Origin: Axinella damicornis
Lineage: Eukaryota > Porifera > Demospongiae > Axinellida > Axinellidae
NCBI GenBank assembly: GCA_963931865.1
Contig: OZ007508.1
Span: 7,850,956 to 7,914,955 of the forward strand
DNA: 64,000 nt
Direction of reading: 5' to 3'
Below are positions 11,301 to 25,797 of this stretch, one piece after another; the first letter of the stretch is position 1, and the number at the start of each line of letters is the position of its first letter. The translations under genes were made by a program, and so were the position numbers. The notes under the pieces were generated by a model. The model saw nothing but the letters and a program-made list of their open reading frames with translations. It did not search any database and had not been told where the DNA came from.

Positions 11301-14300
11301 TCAATAAATCAGTGGAAGTCTCAACTAAAGTGTAGGAAGTTGTACAAACAGATGTTTGTACCGCTCAACTCAGCTGAATGTAGCAGAACTACTGACAATT
11401 ATACCGGGTTCGTGAGCTTTGTCACAGAAGTAGAAGACCTCCACCGGCGATAGACTTGCATCTATGCAATGATTAGGCCCTCAAGCACTGGAAGAAACAG
11501 TCAATCAATCAGTGGAAGTCTCAACTAAAGTGTAGGAAGTTGTACAAACAGATGTTTGTACCACTAAACTCAGCTGAATGTAGCAGAACTACTGACATTT
11601 ATACCGGGTTCGTGAGCTTTGTCACAGAAGTAGAAGACCTCCACCGGAGATAGACTTGCATCTATGCAATGATTAGGCCCTCAAGCACTGGAAGAAACAT
11701 GCAATCAATCAGTGGAAGTCTCAACTAAAGTGTAGGAAGTTGTACAAACAGATGTTTGTACCGCTCAACTCAGCTGAATGTAGCAGAGCTACTGACATTT
11801 ATACCGGGTTCGTGAGCTTTGTCACAGAAGTAGAAGACCTCCACCGGAGATAGACTTGCATCTATGCAATGATTAGGCCCTCAAGCACTGGAAGAAACAT
11901 TCAATCAATCAGTGGAAGTCTCAACTAAAGTGTAGGAAGTTGTACAAACAGATGTTTGTACCACTCAACTCAGCTGAATGTAGCAGAACTACTGACATTT
12001 ATACCGGGTTCGTGAGCTTTGTCACAGAAGTAGAAGACCTCCACCGGAGACAGACTTGCATCTATGCAATGATTAGGCCCTCAAGCACTGGAAGAAACAT
12101 GCAATCAATCAGCGGAAGTCTCAACTAAAGTGTAGGAAGTTGTACAAACAGATGTTTGTACCGCTCAACTCAGCTGAATGTAGCAGAACTACTGACATTT
12201 ATACCGGGTTCGTGAGCTTTGTCACAGAAGTAGAAGACCTCCACCGGAGACAGACTTGCATCTATGCTATGATTAGGCCCTCAAGCACTGGAAGAAACAT
12301 GCAATCAATCAGCGGAAGTCTCAACTAAAGTGTAGGAAGTTGTACAAACAGATGTTTGTACCGCTCAACTCAGCTGAATGTAGCAGAGCTACTGACATTT
12401 ATACCGGGTTCGTGAGCTTTGTCACAGAAGTAGAAGACCTCCACCGGAGATAGACTTGCATCTATGCAATGATTGGGCCCTCAAGCACTGGAAGAAACAT
12501 GCAATCAATCAGTGGAAGTCTCAACTAAAGTGTAGGAAGTTGTACAAACAGATGTTTGTACCGCTCAACTCAGCTGAATGTAGCAGAGCTACTGACATTT
12601 ATACCGGGTTCGTGAGCTTTGTCACAGAAGTAGAAGACCTCCACCGGAGATAGACTTGCATCTATGCAATGATTAGGCCCTCAAGCACTGGAAGAAACAT
12701 TCAATCAATCAGTGGAAGTCTCAACTAAAGTGTAGGAAGTTGTACAAACAGATGTTTGTACCGCTCAACTCAGCTGAATGTAGCAGAACTACTGACATTT
12801 ATACCGGGTTCGTGAGCTTTGTCACAGAAGTAGAAGACCTCCACCGGAGCTAGACTTGCATCTATGCAATGAATAGGCCCTCAAGCACTGGAACAAACAT
12901 TCAATCAATCAGTGGAAGTCTCAACTAAAGTGTAGGAAGTTGTACAAACAGATGTTTGTACCGCTCAACTCAGCTGAATGTAGCAGAACAACTGACATTT
13001 ATACCGGGTTCGTGAGCTTTGTCACAGAAGTAGAAGACCTCCACCGGCCATAGACTTGCATCTATGCAATGATTAGGCCCTCAAGCACTGGAAGAAACAT
13101 TCAATCAATCATTGGAAGTCTCAACTAAAGTGCAGGAAGTTGTACAAACAGATGTTTGTACCGCTCAACTCAGCTGAATGTAGCAGAACTACTGACATTT
13201 ATACCGGGTTCGTGAGCTTTGTCACAGAAGTAGAAGACCTCCACCGGAGCTAGACTTGCATCTATGCAATGAATAAGCCCTCAAGCACTGGAACAAACAT
13301 TCAATCAATCAGTGGAAGTCTCAACTAAAGTGTAGGAAGTTGTACAAACAGATGTTTGTACCGCTCAACTCAGCTGAATGTAGCAGAACTACTCACATTT
13401 ATACCAGGTTCGTGAGCTTTGTCACAGAAGTAGAAGACCTCCACCGGCGATAGACTTGCATCTATGCAATGATTAGGCCCTCAAGCACTGGAAGAAACAT
13501 TCAATCAATCAGTGGAAGTCTCAACTAAAGTGTAGGAAGTTGTACAAACAGATGTTTGTACCACTCAACTCAGCTGAATGTAGCAGAACTACTGACATTT
13601 ATACCGGGTTCGTGAGCTTTGTCACAGAAGTAGAAGACCTCCACCGGAGATAGACTAGCATCTATGCAATGATTAGGCCCTCAAGCACTGGAAGAAACAT
13701 GCAATCAATCAGTGGAAGTCTCAACTAAAGTGTAGGAAGTTGTACAAACAGATGTTTGTACCGCTCAACTCAGCTGAATGTAGCAGAGCTACTGACATTT
13801 ATACCGGGTTCGTGAGCTTTGTAACAGAAGTAGAAGACCTCCACCGGCGATAGACTTGCATCTATGCAATGATTAGGCCCTCAAGCACTGGAAGAAACAT
13901 TCAATCAATCAGTGGAAGTCTCAACTAAAGTGTAGGAAGTTGTACAAACAGATGTTTGTACCGCTCAACTCAGCTGAATGTAGCAGAACTACTGACATTT
14001 ATACCGGGTTCGTGAGCTTTGTCACAGAAGTAGAAGACCTCCACCGGAGATAGACTTGCATCTATGCAATGATTAGGCCCTTAAGCACTGGAAGAAACAT
14101 GCAATCAATCAGTGGAAGTCTCAACTAAAGTGTAGGAAGTTGTACAAACAGATGTTTGTACCGCTCAACTCAGCTGAATGTAGCAGAGCTACTGACATTT
14201 ATACCGGGTTCGTGAGCTTTGTCACAGAAGTAGAAGACCTCCACCGGCGATAGACTTGCATCTATGCAATGATTAGGCCCTTAAGCACTGGAAGAAACAT

Positions 14301-15841
14301 GCAATCAATCAGTGGAAGTCTCAACTACAGTGTAGGAAGTTGTACAAACAGATGTTTGTACCGCTCAACTCAGCTGAATGTAGCAGAGCTACTGACATTT
14401 ATACCGGGTTCGTGAGCTTTGTCACAGAAGTAGAAGACCTCCACCGGCCCTAGACTTGCATCTATGCAATTATTAGGCCCTCAAGCACTGGAAGAAACAT
14501 TCAATCAATCAGTGGAAGTCTCAACTAAAGTGTAGGAAGTTGTACAAACAGATGTTTGTACCGCTCAACTCAGCTGAATGTAGCAGAACTACTGACATAT
14601 ATACCCTGTTCGTTAGCTTTGCCATAGATGTGGAAGAACTCCACCGGCAATAGACTTGCATCTATGCAATGATTAGGCCCTCAAGCACTGGAAGAAACAT
14701 TCAATCAATCAGTGGAAGTCTCAACTAAAGTGTAGGAAGTTGTACAAACAGATGTTTGTATCGCTCAACTCAGCTGAATGTAGCAGAACTACTGACATTT
14801 ATACCGGGTTCGTGAGCTTTGTCACAGAAGTAGAAGACCTCCACCGGCGATAGACTTACATCTATGCAATGATTAGGCCCTCAAACACTGGAAGAAACAT
14901 TCAATCAATCAGTGGAAGTCTCAACTAAAGTGTAGGAAGTTGTACAAACAGATGTTTGTACCGCTCAACTCAGCTGAATGTAGCAGAACTACTGACATTT
15001 ATACCGTGTTCGTGAGCTTTGTCACAGAAGTAGAAGACCTCCACCGGCGATAGACTTGCATCTATGCAATGATTAGGCCCTCAAGCACTAGAAGAAACAT
15101 TCAATCAATCAGTGGAAGTCTCAAATAAAGTGTAGGAAGTTGTACAAACCGATGTTTGTACCGCTCAACTCAGCTGAATGTAGCAGAACTACTGACACTT
15201 ATACCGGGTTCGTGAGCTTTGTCACAGAAGTAGAAGACCTCCACCGGCCATAGACTTGCATCTATGCAATGATTAGGCCCTCAAGCACTGGAAGAAACAT
15301 TCAATCAATCAGTGGAAGTCTCAACTAAAGTGTAAGAAGTTGTACAAACAGATGTTTGTACCGCTCAACTCAGCTGAATGTAGCAGAACTACTGACATTT
15401 ATACCGGGTTCGTTAGCTTTGCCATAGATGTGGAAGAACTCCACCGGCAATAGACTTGCATCTATGCAATGATTAGGCCCTCATGCACTGGAAGAAACAT
15501 TCAATCAATCAGTGGAAGTCTCAACTAAAGTGTAGGAAGTTGTACAAACAGATGTTTGTACCGCTCAACTCAGCTGAATGTAGCAGAACTACTGACATTT
15601 ATACCAAGTTCGTGAGCTTTGTCACAGAAGTAGAAGACCTCCACCGGCGATAGACTTGCATCTATGCAATGATTAGGCCCTCAAGCACTGGAAGAAACAT
15701 TCAATCAATCAGTGGAAGTCTCAACTAAAGTGTAGGAAGTTGTACAAACAGATGTTTGTACCGCTCAACTCAGCTGAATGTAGCAGAACTACTGACATTT
15801 ATACCGGGTTCGTGAGCTTTGTCACAGAAGTAGAAGACCTC

Positions 15842-17960
15842 CACTGGCGATAGGCTTGGATCTATGCCACGATTGGGCCCTCAAACACTAGACGAAGCAG
15901 TCAATCTATTGGTGGAAGTCTCTACAAAAGTGTAGGAAGTTGTTCAAAACAGATGTTAGTACCGTTCAACTCAGCTGAATGTAGCAGAACTACTGACATT
16001 TATACCGGGTTCGTGAGCTTTGTCACAGAAGTAGAAGACCTCCACCGGCGATAGACTTGCATCTATGCAATGATTAGGCCCTCAAGCACTGGAAGAAACT
16101 TTCAATCAATCAGTGGAAGTCTCAACTAAAGTGTAGGAGGTTGTACAAACAGATGTTTGTACCGCTCAACTCAGCTGAATGTAGCAGAACTACTGACATT
16201 TATACCGAGTTCGTGAGCTTTGTCACAGAAGTAGAAGACCTCCACCGGCGATAGACTTGCATCTATGCAATGATTAGGCCCTCAAGCACTGGAAGAAACA
16301 TTCAATCAATCAGTGGAAGTCTCAACTAAAGTGTAGGAAGTTGTACAAACAGATGTTTGTACCGCTCAACTCAGCTGAATGTAGCAGAACTACTGACATT
16401 TATACCGTGTTCGTGAGCTTTGTCACAGAAGTAGAAGACCTCCACCGGCGATAGACTTGCATCTATGCAATGATTAGGCCCTCAAGCACTAGAAGAAACA
16501 TTCAATCAATCAGTGGAAGTCTCAAATAAAGTGTAGGAAGTTGTACAAACCGATGTTTATACCGCTCAACTCAGCTGAATGTAGCAGAACTACTGACACT
16601 TATACCGGGTTCGTGAGCTTTGTCACAGAAGTAGAAGACCTCCACCGGCCATAGACTTGCATCTATGCAATGATTAGGCCCTCAAGCACTGGAAGAAACA
16701 TTCAATCAATCAGTGGAAGTCTCAACTAAAGTGTAAGAAGTTGTACAAACAGATGTTTGTACCGCTCAACTCAGCTGAATGTAGCAGAACTACTGACATT
16801 TATACCGGGTTCGTGAGCTTTGTCACAGAAGTAGAAGACCTCCACCGGCGATAGACTTACATCTATGCAATGATTAGGCCCTCAAGCACTGGAAGAAACA
16901 TTCAATCAATCAGTGGAAGTCTCAACTAAAGTGTAGGAAGTTGTACAAACAGATGTTTGTACCGCTCAACTCAGCTGAATGTAGCAGAACTACTGACATT
17001 TATACCGTGTTCGTGAGCTTTGTCACAGAAGTAGAAGACCTCCACCGGCGATAGACTTACATCTATGCAATGATTAGGCCCTCAACCACTGGAAGAAACA
17101 TTCAATCAATCAGTGGAGGTCTCAACTACAGTGTAGAAAGTTGTACAAACAGATGTTTGTACCGCTCAACTCAGCTGAATGTAGCAGAACTACTGACATT
17201 TATACCGGGTTCGTGAGCTTTGTCATAGAAGTAGAAGACCTCCACCGGCAATAGACTAGCATCTATGCAATGATTAGGCCCTCCAGCACTGGAAGAAACA
17301 TTCAATCAATCAGTGGAAGTCTCAACTAAAGTGTAGGAAGTTGTACACACAGATGTTTGTACCGCTCAACTCAGCTGAATGTAGCAGAACTACTGACATT
17401 TATACCGGGTTCGTGAGCTTTGTCACAGAAGTAGAAGACCTCCACCGGCGATAGACTTGCATCTATGCAATGATTAAGCCCTCAAGCACTGGAAGAAACA
17501 TTCAATCAATCAGTGGAAGTCTCAACTAAAGTGTAGGAAGTTGTACAAACAGATGTTTTTACCTCTCAACTCAGCTGAATGTAGCAGAACCACTGACATT
17601 TATACCGGGTTCGTGAGCTTTGTCACGGAAGTAGAAGACCTCCACCGGCGATAGACTTGCATCTATGCAATGATTAGGCCCTCAAGCACTAGAAGAAACA
17701 GTCAATCAATCAGTGGAAGTCTCAACTAAAGTGTAGGAAGTTGTACAAACAGATGCTTGTACTGCTCAACTCAGCTGAATGTAGCAGAACTACTGACATT
17801 TGTACCGAGTTCGTGAGCTTAGTCACAGAAGTAGAAGACCCCCACTGGCGATAGGCTTGGATCTATGCCACGATTGGGCCCTCAAACACTAGACGAAGCA
17901 GTCAATCTATTTGTGGAAGTCTCTACAAAAGTGTAGGAAGTTGTTCAAAACAGATGTTAG
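15842..17960 (+). repeat. 10-unit higher-order repeat in the satellite
   Basis: A rare unit variant (GATAGGCTTGGATCTATGCC, ACTAGACGAAGCAGTC, then TTGTTCAAAACAGATG) occurs at 15842 and again at 17842, about 2,000 bp apart. The intervening units also pair by private variants. This marks duplication of a block of ten units. Confidence 0.7.
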
Positions 17961-20682
17961 TACCGTTCAACTCAGCTGAATGTAGCAGAACTACTGACAT
18001 TTATACCGGGTTCGTGAGCTTTGTCACAGAAGTAGAAGACCTCCACCGGCGATAGACTTGCATCTATGCAATGATTAGGCCCTCAAGCACTGGAAGAAAC
18101 ATTCAATCAATCAGTGGAAGTCTCAACTAAAGTGTAGGAAGTTGTACAAACAGATGTTTGTACCACTCAACTCAGCTGAATGTAGCAGAACTACTGACAT
18201 TTACACCGGGTTCGTGAGCTTTGTCACAGAAGTAGAAGACCTCCACCGGCGATAGACTTGCATCTATGCAATGATTAGGCCCTCAAGCACTGGAACAAAC
18301 ATTCAATCAATCAGTGGAAGTCTCAACTAAAGTGTAGGAAGTTGTACAAACAGATGTTTGTACCGCTCAACTCAGCTGAATGTAGCAGAACTACTGACAT
18401 TTAATCCGGGTTCGTGAGCTTTGTCACAGAAGTAGAAGACCTCCACCGGCGATAGTCTTGCATCTATGCAATGATTAGGCCCTCAAGCACTGGAAGAAAC
18501 AGTCAATCAATCAGTGGAAGTCTCAACTAAAGTGTAGGAAGTTGTACAAACAGATGTTTGTACCGCTCAACTCAGCTGAATGTAGCAGAACTACTGACAT
18601 TTATACCGAGTTCGTGAGCTTTGTCACAGAAGTAGAAGACCTCCACCGGCGATAGACTTGCATCTATGCAATGATTAGGCCCTCAAGCACTGGAAGAAAC
18701 ATTCAATAAATCGGTGGAAGTCTCAACTAAAGTGTAGGAAGTTGTACAAACAGATGTTTGTACCGCTCAACTCAGCTGAATGTAGCAGAACTACTGACAT
18801 TTATACCGAGTTCGTGAGCTTTGTCACAGAAGTAGAAGACCTCCACCGGCGATAGACTTGCATCTATGCAATGATTAGGCCCTCAAGCACTGGAAGAAAC
18901 ATTCAATCAATCAGTGGAAGTCTCAACTAAAGTGTAGGAAGTTGTACAAACAGATGTTTGTACCGCTCAACTCAGCTGAATGTAGCAGAACTACTGACAT
19001 TTATACCGGGTTCGTGAGCTTTGTCACAGAAGTAGAAGACCTCCACCGGCGATAGACTAGCATCTATGCAATGATTAGGCCCTCCAGCACTGGAAGAAAC
19101 ATTCAATCAATCAGTGGAAGTCTCAACTAAAGTGTAGGAAGTTGTACACACAGATGTTTGTACCGCTCAACTCAGCTGTATGTAGCAGAACTACTGACAT
19201 TTATACCGGGTTCGTGAGCTTTGTCACAGAAGTAGAAGACCTCCACCGGCGATAGACTTGCATCTATGCAATGATTAGGCCCTCAAGCACTGGAAGAAAC
19301 ATTCAATCAATCAGTGGAAGTCTCAACTAAAGTGTAGGAAGTTGTACAAACAGATGTTTGTACCGCTCAACTCAGCTGAATGTAGCAGAACTACTGACAT
19401 TTATACCGGGTTCGTGAGCTTTGTCACAGAAGTAGAAGACCTCCACCGGCGATAGACTTGCATCTATGCAATGATTAGGCCCTCAAGCACTGGAAGAAAC
19501 ATTCAATCAATCAGTGGAAGTCTCAACTAAAGTGTAGGAAGTTGTACAAACAGATGTTTGTACCGCTCAACTCAGCTGAATGTAGCAGAACTACTGACAT
19601 TTATACCGAGTTCGTGAGCTTTGTCACAGAAGTAGAAGACCTCCACCGGCGATAGACTTGCATCTATGCAATGACTAGGCCCTCAAGCACTGGAAGAAAC
19701 ATTCAATCAATCAGTGGAAGTCTCAACTAAAGTGTAGGAAGTTGTACAAACAGATGTTTGTACCGCTCAACTCAGCTGAATGTAGCAGAACTACTGACAT
19801 TTATACCGGGTTCGTGAGCTTTGTCACAGAAGTAGAAGACCTCCACCGGCGATAGACTTGCATCTATGCAATGATTAGGCCCTCAAGCACTGGAAGAAAC
19901 ATTCAATCAATCAGTGGAAGTCTCAACTAAAGTGTAGGAAGTTGTACAAACAGATGTTTGTACCGCTCAACTCAGCTGAATGTAGCAGAACTACTGACAT
20001 TTAATCCGGGTTCGTGAGCTTTGTCACAGAAGTAGAAGACCTCCACCGGCGATAGACTTGCATCTATGCAATGATTAGGCCCTCAAGCACTGGAAGAAAC
20101 AGTCAATCAATCAGTGGAAGTCTCAACTAAAGTGTAGGAAGTTGTACAAACAGATGTTTGTACCGCTCAATTCAGCTGAATGTAGCAGAACTACTGACAT
20201 TTATACCGAGTTCGTGAGCTTTGTCACAGAAGTAGAAGACCTCCACCGGCGATAGACTTGCATCTATGCAATGATTAGGCCCTCAAGCACTAGAAGAAAC
20301 ATGCAATCAATCAGTGGAAGTCTCAACTAAAGTGTAGGAAGTTGTACAAACAGATGTTTGTACCGCTCAACTCAGCTGAATGTAGCAGAACTACTGACAT
20401 TTATACCGAGTTCGTGAGCTTTGTCACAGAAGTAGAAGACCTCCACCGGCGATAGAGTTGCATTTATGCAATGATTAGGCCCTCAAGCACTGGAAGAAAC
20501 ATTCAATCAATCAGTGGAAGTCTCAACTAAAGTGTAGGAAGTTGTACAAACAGATGTTTGTACCGCTCAACTCAGCTGAATGTAGCAGAACTACTGACAT
20601 TTAAACCGGGTTCGTGAGCTTTGTCACAGAAGTAGAAGACCTCCACCGGCGATAGACTAGCATCTATGCAATGATTAGGCCC

Positions 20683-23600
20683 TCCAGCACTGGAAGAAAC
20701 ATTCAATCAATCAGTGGAAGTCTCAACTAAAGTGTAGGAAGTTGTACACACAGATGTTTGTACCGCTCAACTCAGCTGAATGTAGCAGAACTACTGACAT
20801 TTATACCGGGTTCGTGAGCTTTGCCACAGAAGTAGAAGACCTCCACTGGCGATAGACTTGCATCTACGCAATGATTAGGCCCTCAAGCACTGGAAGAAAC
20901 ATTCAATCAATCAGTGGAAGTCTCAACTAAAGTGTAGGAAGTTGTACAAACAGATGTTTGTACCGCTCAACTCAGCTGAATGTAGCAGAACTATACTGAC
21001 ATTTATACCGGGTTCGTGAGCTTTGTCACAGAAGTAGAAGACCTCCACCGGCGATAGACTTGCATCTATGCAATGATTAGGCCCTCAAGCACTGGAAGAA
21101 ACATTCAATCAATCAGTGGAAGTCTCAACTAAAGTGTAGGAAGTTGTACAAACAGATGTTTGTACCGCTCAACTCAGCTGAATGTAGCAGAACCACTGAC
21201 ATTTATACCGGGTTCGTGAGCTTTGTCACGGAAGTAGAAGACCTCCACCGGCGATAGACTTGCATCTATGCAATGATTAGGCCCTCAAGCACTGGAAGAA
21301 ACAGTCAATCATTCAGTGGAAGTCTCAACTAAAGTGTAGGAAGTTGTACAAACAGATGCTTGTACCGCTCAACTCAGCTGAATGTAGCAGAACTACTGAC
21401 ATTTATACCGGGTTCGTGAGCTTTGTCACAGAAGTAGAAGACCTCCACCGGCGATAGACTTGCATCTATGCAATGATTAGGCCCTCAAGCACTGGAAGAA
21501 ACATTCAATCAATCAGTGGAAGTCTCAACTAAAGTGTAGGAAGTTGTACAAACAGATGTTTGTACCGCTCAACTCAGCTGAATGTAGCAGAACTACTGAC
21601 ATTTATACCAGGTTCGTGAGCTTTGTCACAGAAGTAGAAGACCTCCACTGGCGATAGACTTGCATCTACGCAATGATTAGGCCCTCAAGCACTGGAAGAA
21701 ACATTCAATCAATCAGTGGAAGTCTCAACTAAAGTGTAGGAAGTTGTACAAACAGATGTTTGTACCGCTCAACTCAGCTGAATGTAGCAGAACTACTGAC
21801 ATTTATACCGGGTTCGTGAGCTTTGTCACAGAAGTAGAAGACCTCCACCGGCGATAGACTTGCATCTATGCAATGATTAGGCCCTCAAGCACTGGAAGAA
21901 ACATTCAATCAATCAGTGGAAGTCTCAACTAAAGTGTAGGAAGTTGTACAAACAGATGTTTGTACCGCTCAACTCAGCTGAATGTAGCAGAACCACTGAC
22001 ATTTATACCGGGTTCGTGAGCTTTGTCACGGAAGTAGAAGACATCCACCGGCGATAGACTTGCATCTATGCAATGATTAGGCCCTCAAGCACTGGAAGAA
22101 ATAGTCAATCAATCAGTGGAAGTCTCAACTAAAGTGTAGGAAGTTGTACAAACAGATGCTTGTACCGCTCAACTCAGCTGAATGTAGCAGAACTACTGAC
22201 ATTTATACCGAGTTCGTGAGCTTTGTCACAGAAGTAGAAGACCTCCACCAGCGATAGACTTGCATCTATGCAATGATTAGGCCCTCAAGCACTGGAAGAA
22301 ACAGTCAATCAATCAGTGGAAGTCTCAACTAAAGTGTAGGAAGTTGTACAAACAGATGTTTTTACCGCTCAACTCAGCTGAATGTAGCAGAACTACTGAC
22401 ATTTATACCGAGTTCGTGAGCTTTGTCACAGAAGTAGAAGACCTCCACCGGCGATAGACTTGCATCTATGCAATGATTAGGCCCTCAAGCACTGGAAGAA
22501 ACATGCAATCAATCAGTGGAAGTCTCAACTAAAGTGTAGGAAGTTGTACAAACAGATGTTTGTACCGCTCAACTCAGCTGAATGTAGCAGAACTACTGAC
22601 ATTTATACCGAGTTCGTGAGCTTTGTCACAGAAGTAGAAGACCTCCACCGGCGATAGACTTGCATCTATGCAATGATTAGGCCCTCAAGCACTGGAAGAA
22701 ACATTCAATCAATCAGTGGAAGTCTCAACTAAAGTGTAGGAAGTTGTACAAACAGATGTTTGTACCGCTCAACTCAGCTGAATGTAGCAGAACTACTGAC
22801 ATTTATACCGGGTTCGTGAGCTTTGTCACAGAAGTAGAAGACCTCCACCGGCGATAGACTAGCATCTATGCAATGATTAGGCCCTCCAGCACTGGAAGAA
22901 ACATTCAATCAATCAGTGGAAGTCTCAACTAAAGTGTAGGAAGTTGTACACACAGATGTTTGTACCGCTCAACTGAGCTGAATGTAGCAGAACTACTGAC
23001 ATTTATACCGGGTTCGTGAGCTTTGCCACAGAAGTATAAGACCTCCACTGGCGATAGACTTGCATCTACGCAATGATTAGGCCCTCAAGCACTGGAAGAA
23101 ACATTCAATCAATCAGTGGAAGTCTCAACTAAAGTGTAGGAAGTTGTACAAGCAGATGTTTGTACCGCTCAACTCATCTGAATGTAGCAGAACTACTGAC
23201 ATTTATACCGGGTTCGTGAGCTTTGTCACAGAAGTAGAAGACCTCCACCGGCGATAGACTAGCATCTATGCAATGATTAGGCCCTCCAGCACTGGAAGAA
23301 ACATTCAATCAATCAGTGGAAGTCTCAACTAAAGTGTAGGAAGTTGTACACACAGATGTTTGTACCGCTCAACTCAGCTGAATGTAGCAGAACTACTGAC
23401 ATTTATACCGGGTTCGTGAGCTTTGCCACAGAAGTAGAAGACCTCCACTGGCGATAGACTTGCATCTACGCAATGATTAGGCCCTCAAGCACTGGAAGAA
23501 ACATTCAATCAATCAGTGGAAGTCTCAACTAAAGTGTAGGAAGTTGTACAAACAGATGTTTGTACCGCTCAACTCAGCTGAATGTAGCAGAACTACTGAC

Positions 23601-24400
23601 ATTTATACCGAGTTCGTGAGCTTTGTCACAGAAGTAGAAGACCTCCACCGGCGATAGACTTGCATCTATGCAATGATTAGGCCCTCAAGCACTGGAAGAA
23701 ACATGCAATCAATCAGTGGAAGTCTCAACTAAAGTGTAGGAAGTTGTACAAACAGATGTTTGTACCGCTCAACTCAGCTGAATGTAGCAGAACTACTGAC
23801 ATTTATACCGAGTTCGTGAGCTTTGTCACAGAAGTAGAAGACCTCCACCGGCGATAGACTTGCATCTATGCAATGTTTAGGCCCTCAAGCACTGGAAGAA
23901 ACATTCAATCAATCAGTGGAAGTCTCAACTAAAGTGTAGGAAGTTGTAAAAACAGATGTTTGTACCGCTCAACTCAGCTGAATGTAGCAGAACTACTGAC
24001 ATTTATACCGGGTTCGTGAGCTTTGTCACAGAAGTAGAAGACCTCCACCGGCGATAGACTTGCATCTATGCAATGATTAAGCCCTCAAGCACTGGAAGAA
24101 ACATTCAATCAATCAGTGGAAGTCTCAACTAAAGTGTAGGAAGTTGTACAAACAGATGTTTGTACCGCTCAACTCAGCTGAATGTAGCACAACCACTGAC
24201 ATTTATACCGGGTTCGTGAGCTTTGTCACGGAAGTAGAAGACCTCCACCGGCGATAGACTTGCATCTATGCAATGATTAGGCCCTCAAGCACTGGAAGAA
24301 ACAGTCAATCAATCAGTGGAAGTCTCAACTAAAGTGTAGTAAGTTGTACAAACAGATGCTTGTACCGCTCAACTCAGCTGAATGTAGCAGAACTACTGAC
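20683..24400 (+). repeat. 11-unit (2.2-kb) higher-order duplication in the satellite
   Basis: The variant CCTCCAGCAC followed by GTACACACAGATG lies at 20683 and 22883. The variant ACCACTGACATT followed by TCACGGAAG lies at 21990 and 24190. Both pairs are 2,200 bp apart, so a block of eleven units was duplicated as a whole. A further pair (TTTAATCCGGG at about 18400 and 20000) gives a separate 1,600-bp, eight-unit step. Confidence 0.65.
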
Positions 24401-25711
24401 ATTTATACCGGGTTCGTGAGCTTTGTCACAGAAGTAGAAGACCTCCACCGGCGATAGACTTGCATCTATGCAATGATTAGGCCCTCAAGCACTGTAAGAA
24501 ACATTCAATCAATCAGTGGAAGTCTCAACTAAAGTGTAGGAAGTTGTACAAACAGATGTTTGTACCGCTCAACTCAGCTGAATGTAGCAGAACTACTGAC
24601 ATTTATACCGGGTTCGTGAGCTTTGTCACAGAAGTAGAAGACCTCCACCGGCGATAGACTTGCATCTATGCAATGATTAGGCCCTCAAGCACTGGAAGAA
24701 ACATTCAATCAATCAGTGGAAGTCTCAACTAAAGTGTAGGAATTTGTACAAACAGATGTTTGTACCGCTCAACTCAGCTGAATGTAGCAGAACTACTGAC
24801 ATTTATACCGGGTTCGTGAGCTTTGTCACAGAAGTAGAAGACCTCCACCGGCAATAGACTTGCATCTATGCAATGATTAGGCCCTCAAGCACTGGAAGAA
24901 ACATTCAATCAATCAGTGGAAGTCTCTACTAAAGTGTAGGAATTTGTACGAACAGATGCTTATAATAACCACTCAACTCAGCTGAATGAGGCAGAATTAC
25001 TGACCTAATGCCATGTTTGTGAGCTTTGTCCCAGTAGCTGAAGACCTCCACCAGCGATAGACTTGCATCTATGCAATGAGCAGGCCCTCAAGCACTGGAA
25101 GAAACATTCAATCAATCGGTGGAAGTCTCAACTAAAGTTTAGGAAGTTGTACAAACAGATGTTTGTACCGCTCAACTCAGCTGAATGTGGCAGAACTACT
25201 TACATTAATACCGGGTTCGTGAGCTTTGTCACAGAAGTAGAAAATCTCCACTGGCGATAGGCGTGCATCTATGCTATGACTAGGCCCTAAAGCACTCGAA
25301 GAAGCAGTCAATCTATTGGTGGAAGGCTCTGAAAAATTGCAGGAGGTCATACAAACTGGTGCATATACCACCCATCTCGGTTGAATGTAGCACAACCACA
25401 GACCAATACGCTGGATTTGTAAGCTTCGTCATTAAGGTAGAAGAACTTCACTGGGGATTTTCTTGCATCTATGCAAAGACTACGGCCCTCAAGTACTGAC
25501 AGAAACAGTCGCTCAATTTGGTGGAGGTTTCTACTTTAGAGCAGCCGATTAGAAAAGTTAGATGCTGATAACACCCATGTCCGCACAATATAGCAGAAAA
25601 AGTGGCCACTATGCCGAGTTTGTAAGATTTGTTACAGTAGTAGAAGACCTCCACTCGCGATAGGCTTGCACCTATGCAACAACTAGGCCCTCAAGCACTG
25701 GAAGAAACAGT

Positions 25712-25797
25712 CACTCTCATAACATTCAACCCACTGAGGTTCCGCCCTTGTGGCAGGCAATCACAATCTCACTTTTTCAATTACAAACAACTGAGAT
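25712..25797 (+). repeat. Foreign segment in a satellite unit, also present at 47.8 kb
   Basis: About 85 bp beginning ACTCTCATAACATTCAACCC and ending TTCAATTACAAACAACTGAG interrupt a satellite unit. Nearly the same sequence stands at 47821-47905 outside the array. The satellite resumes immediately after it. Confidence 0.75.

Noticed and set aside
11940..12328. Two identical 62-codon frames in the satellite
   Set aside because: They arise because neighbouring units are identical and happen to lack a stop. Other units are closed and 200 is not a multiple of three.
10741..24940. RNA polymerase III type promoter in each satellite unit (TAGCAGAACTA as A box, GGGTTCGTGAGC as B box)
   Set aside because: The B box misses a key A, the spacing of about 25 bases is short, and no terminator or fold is evident.
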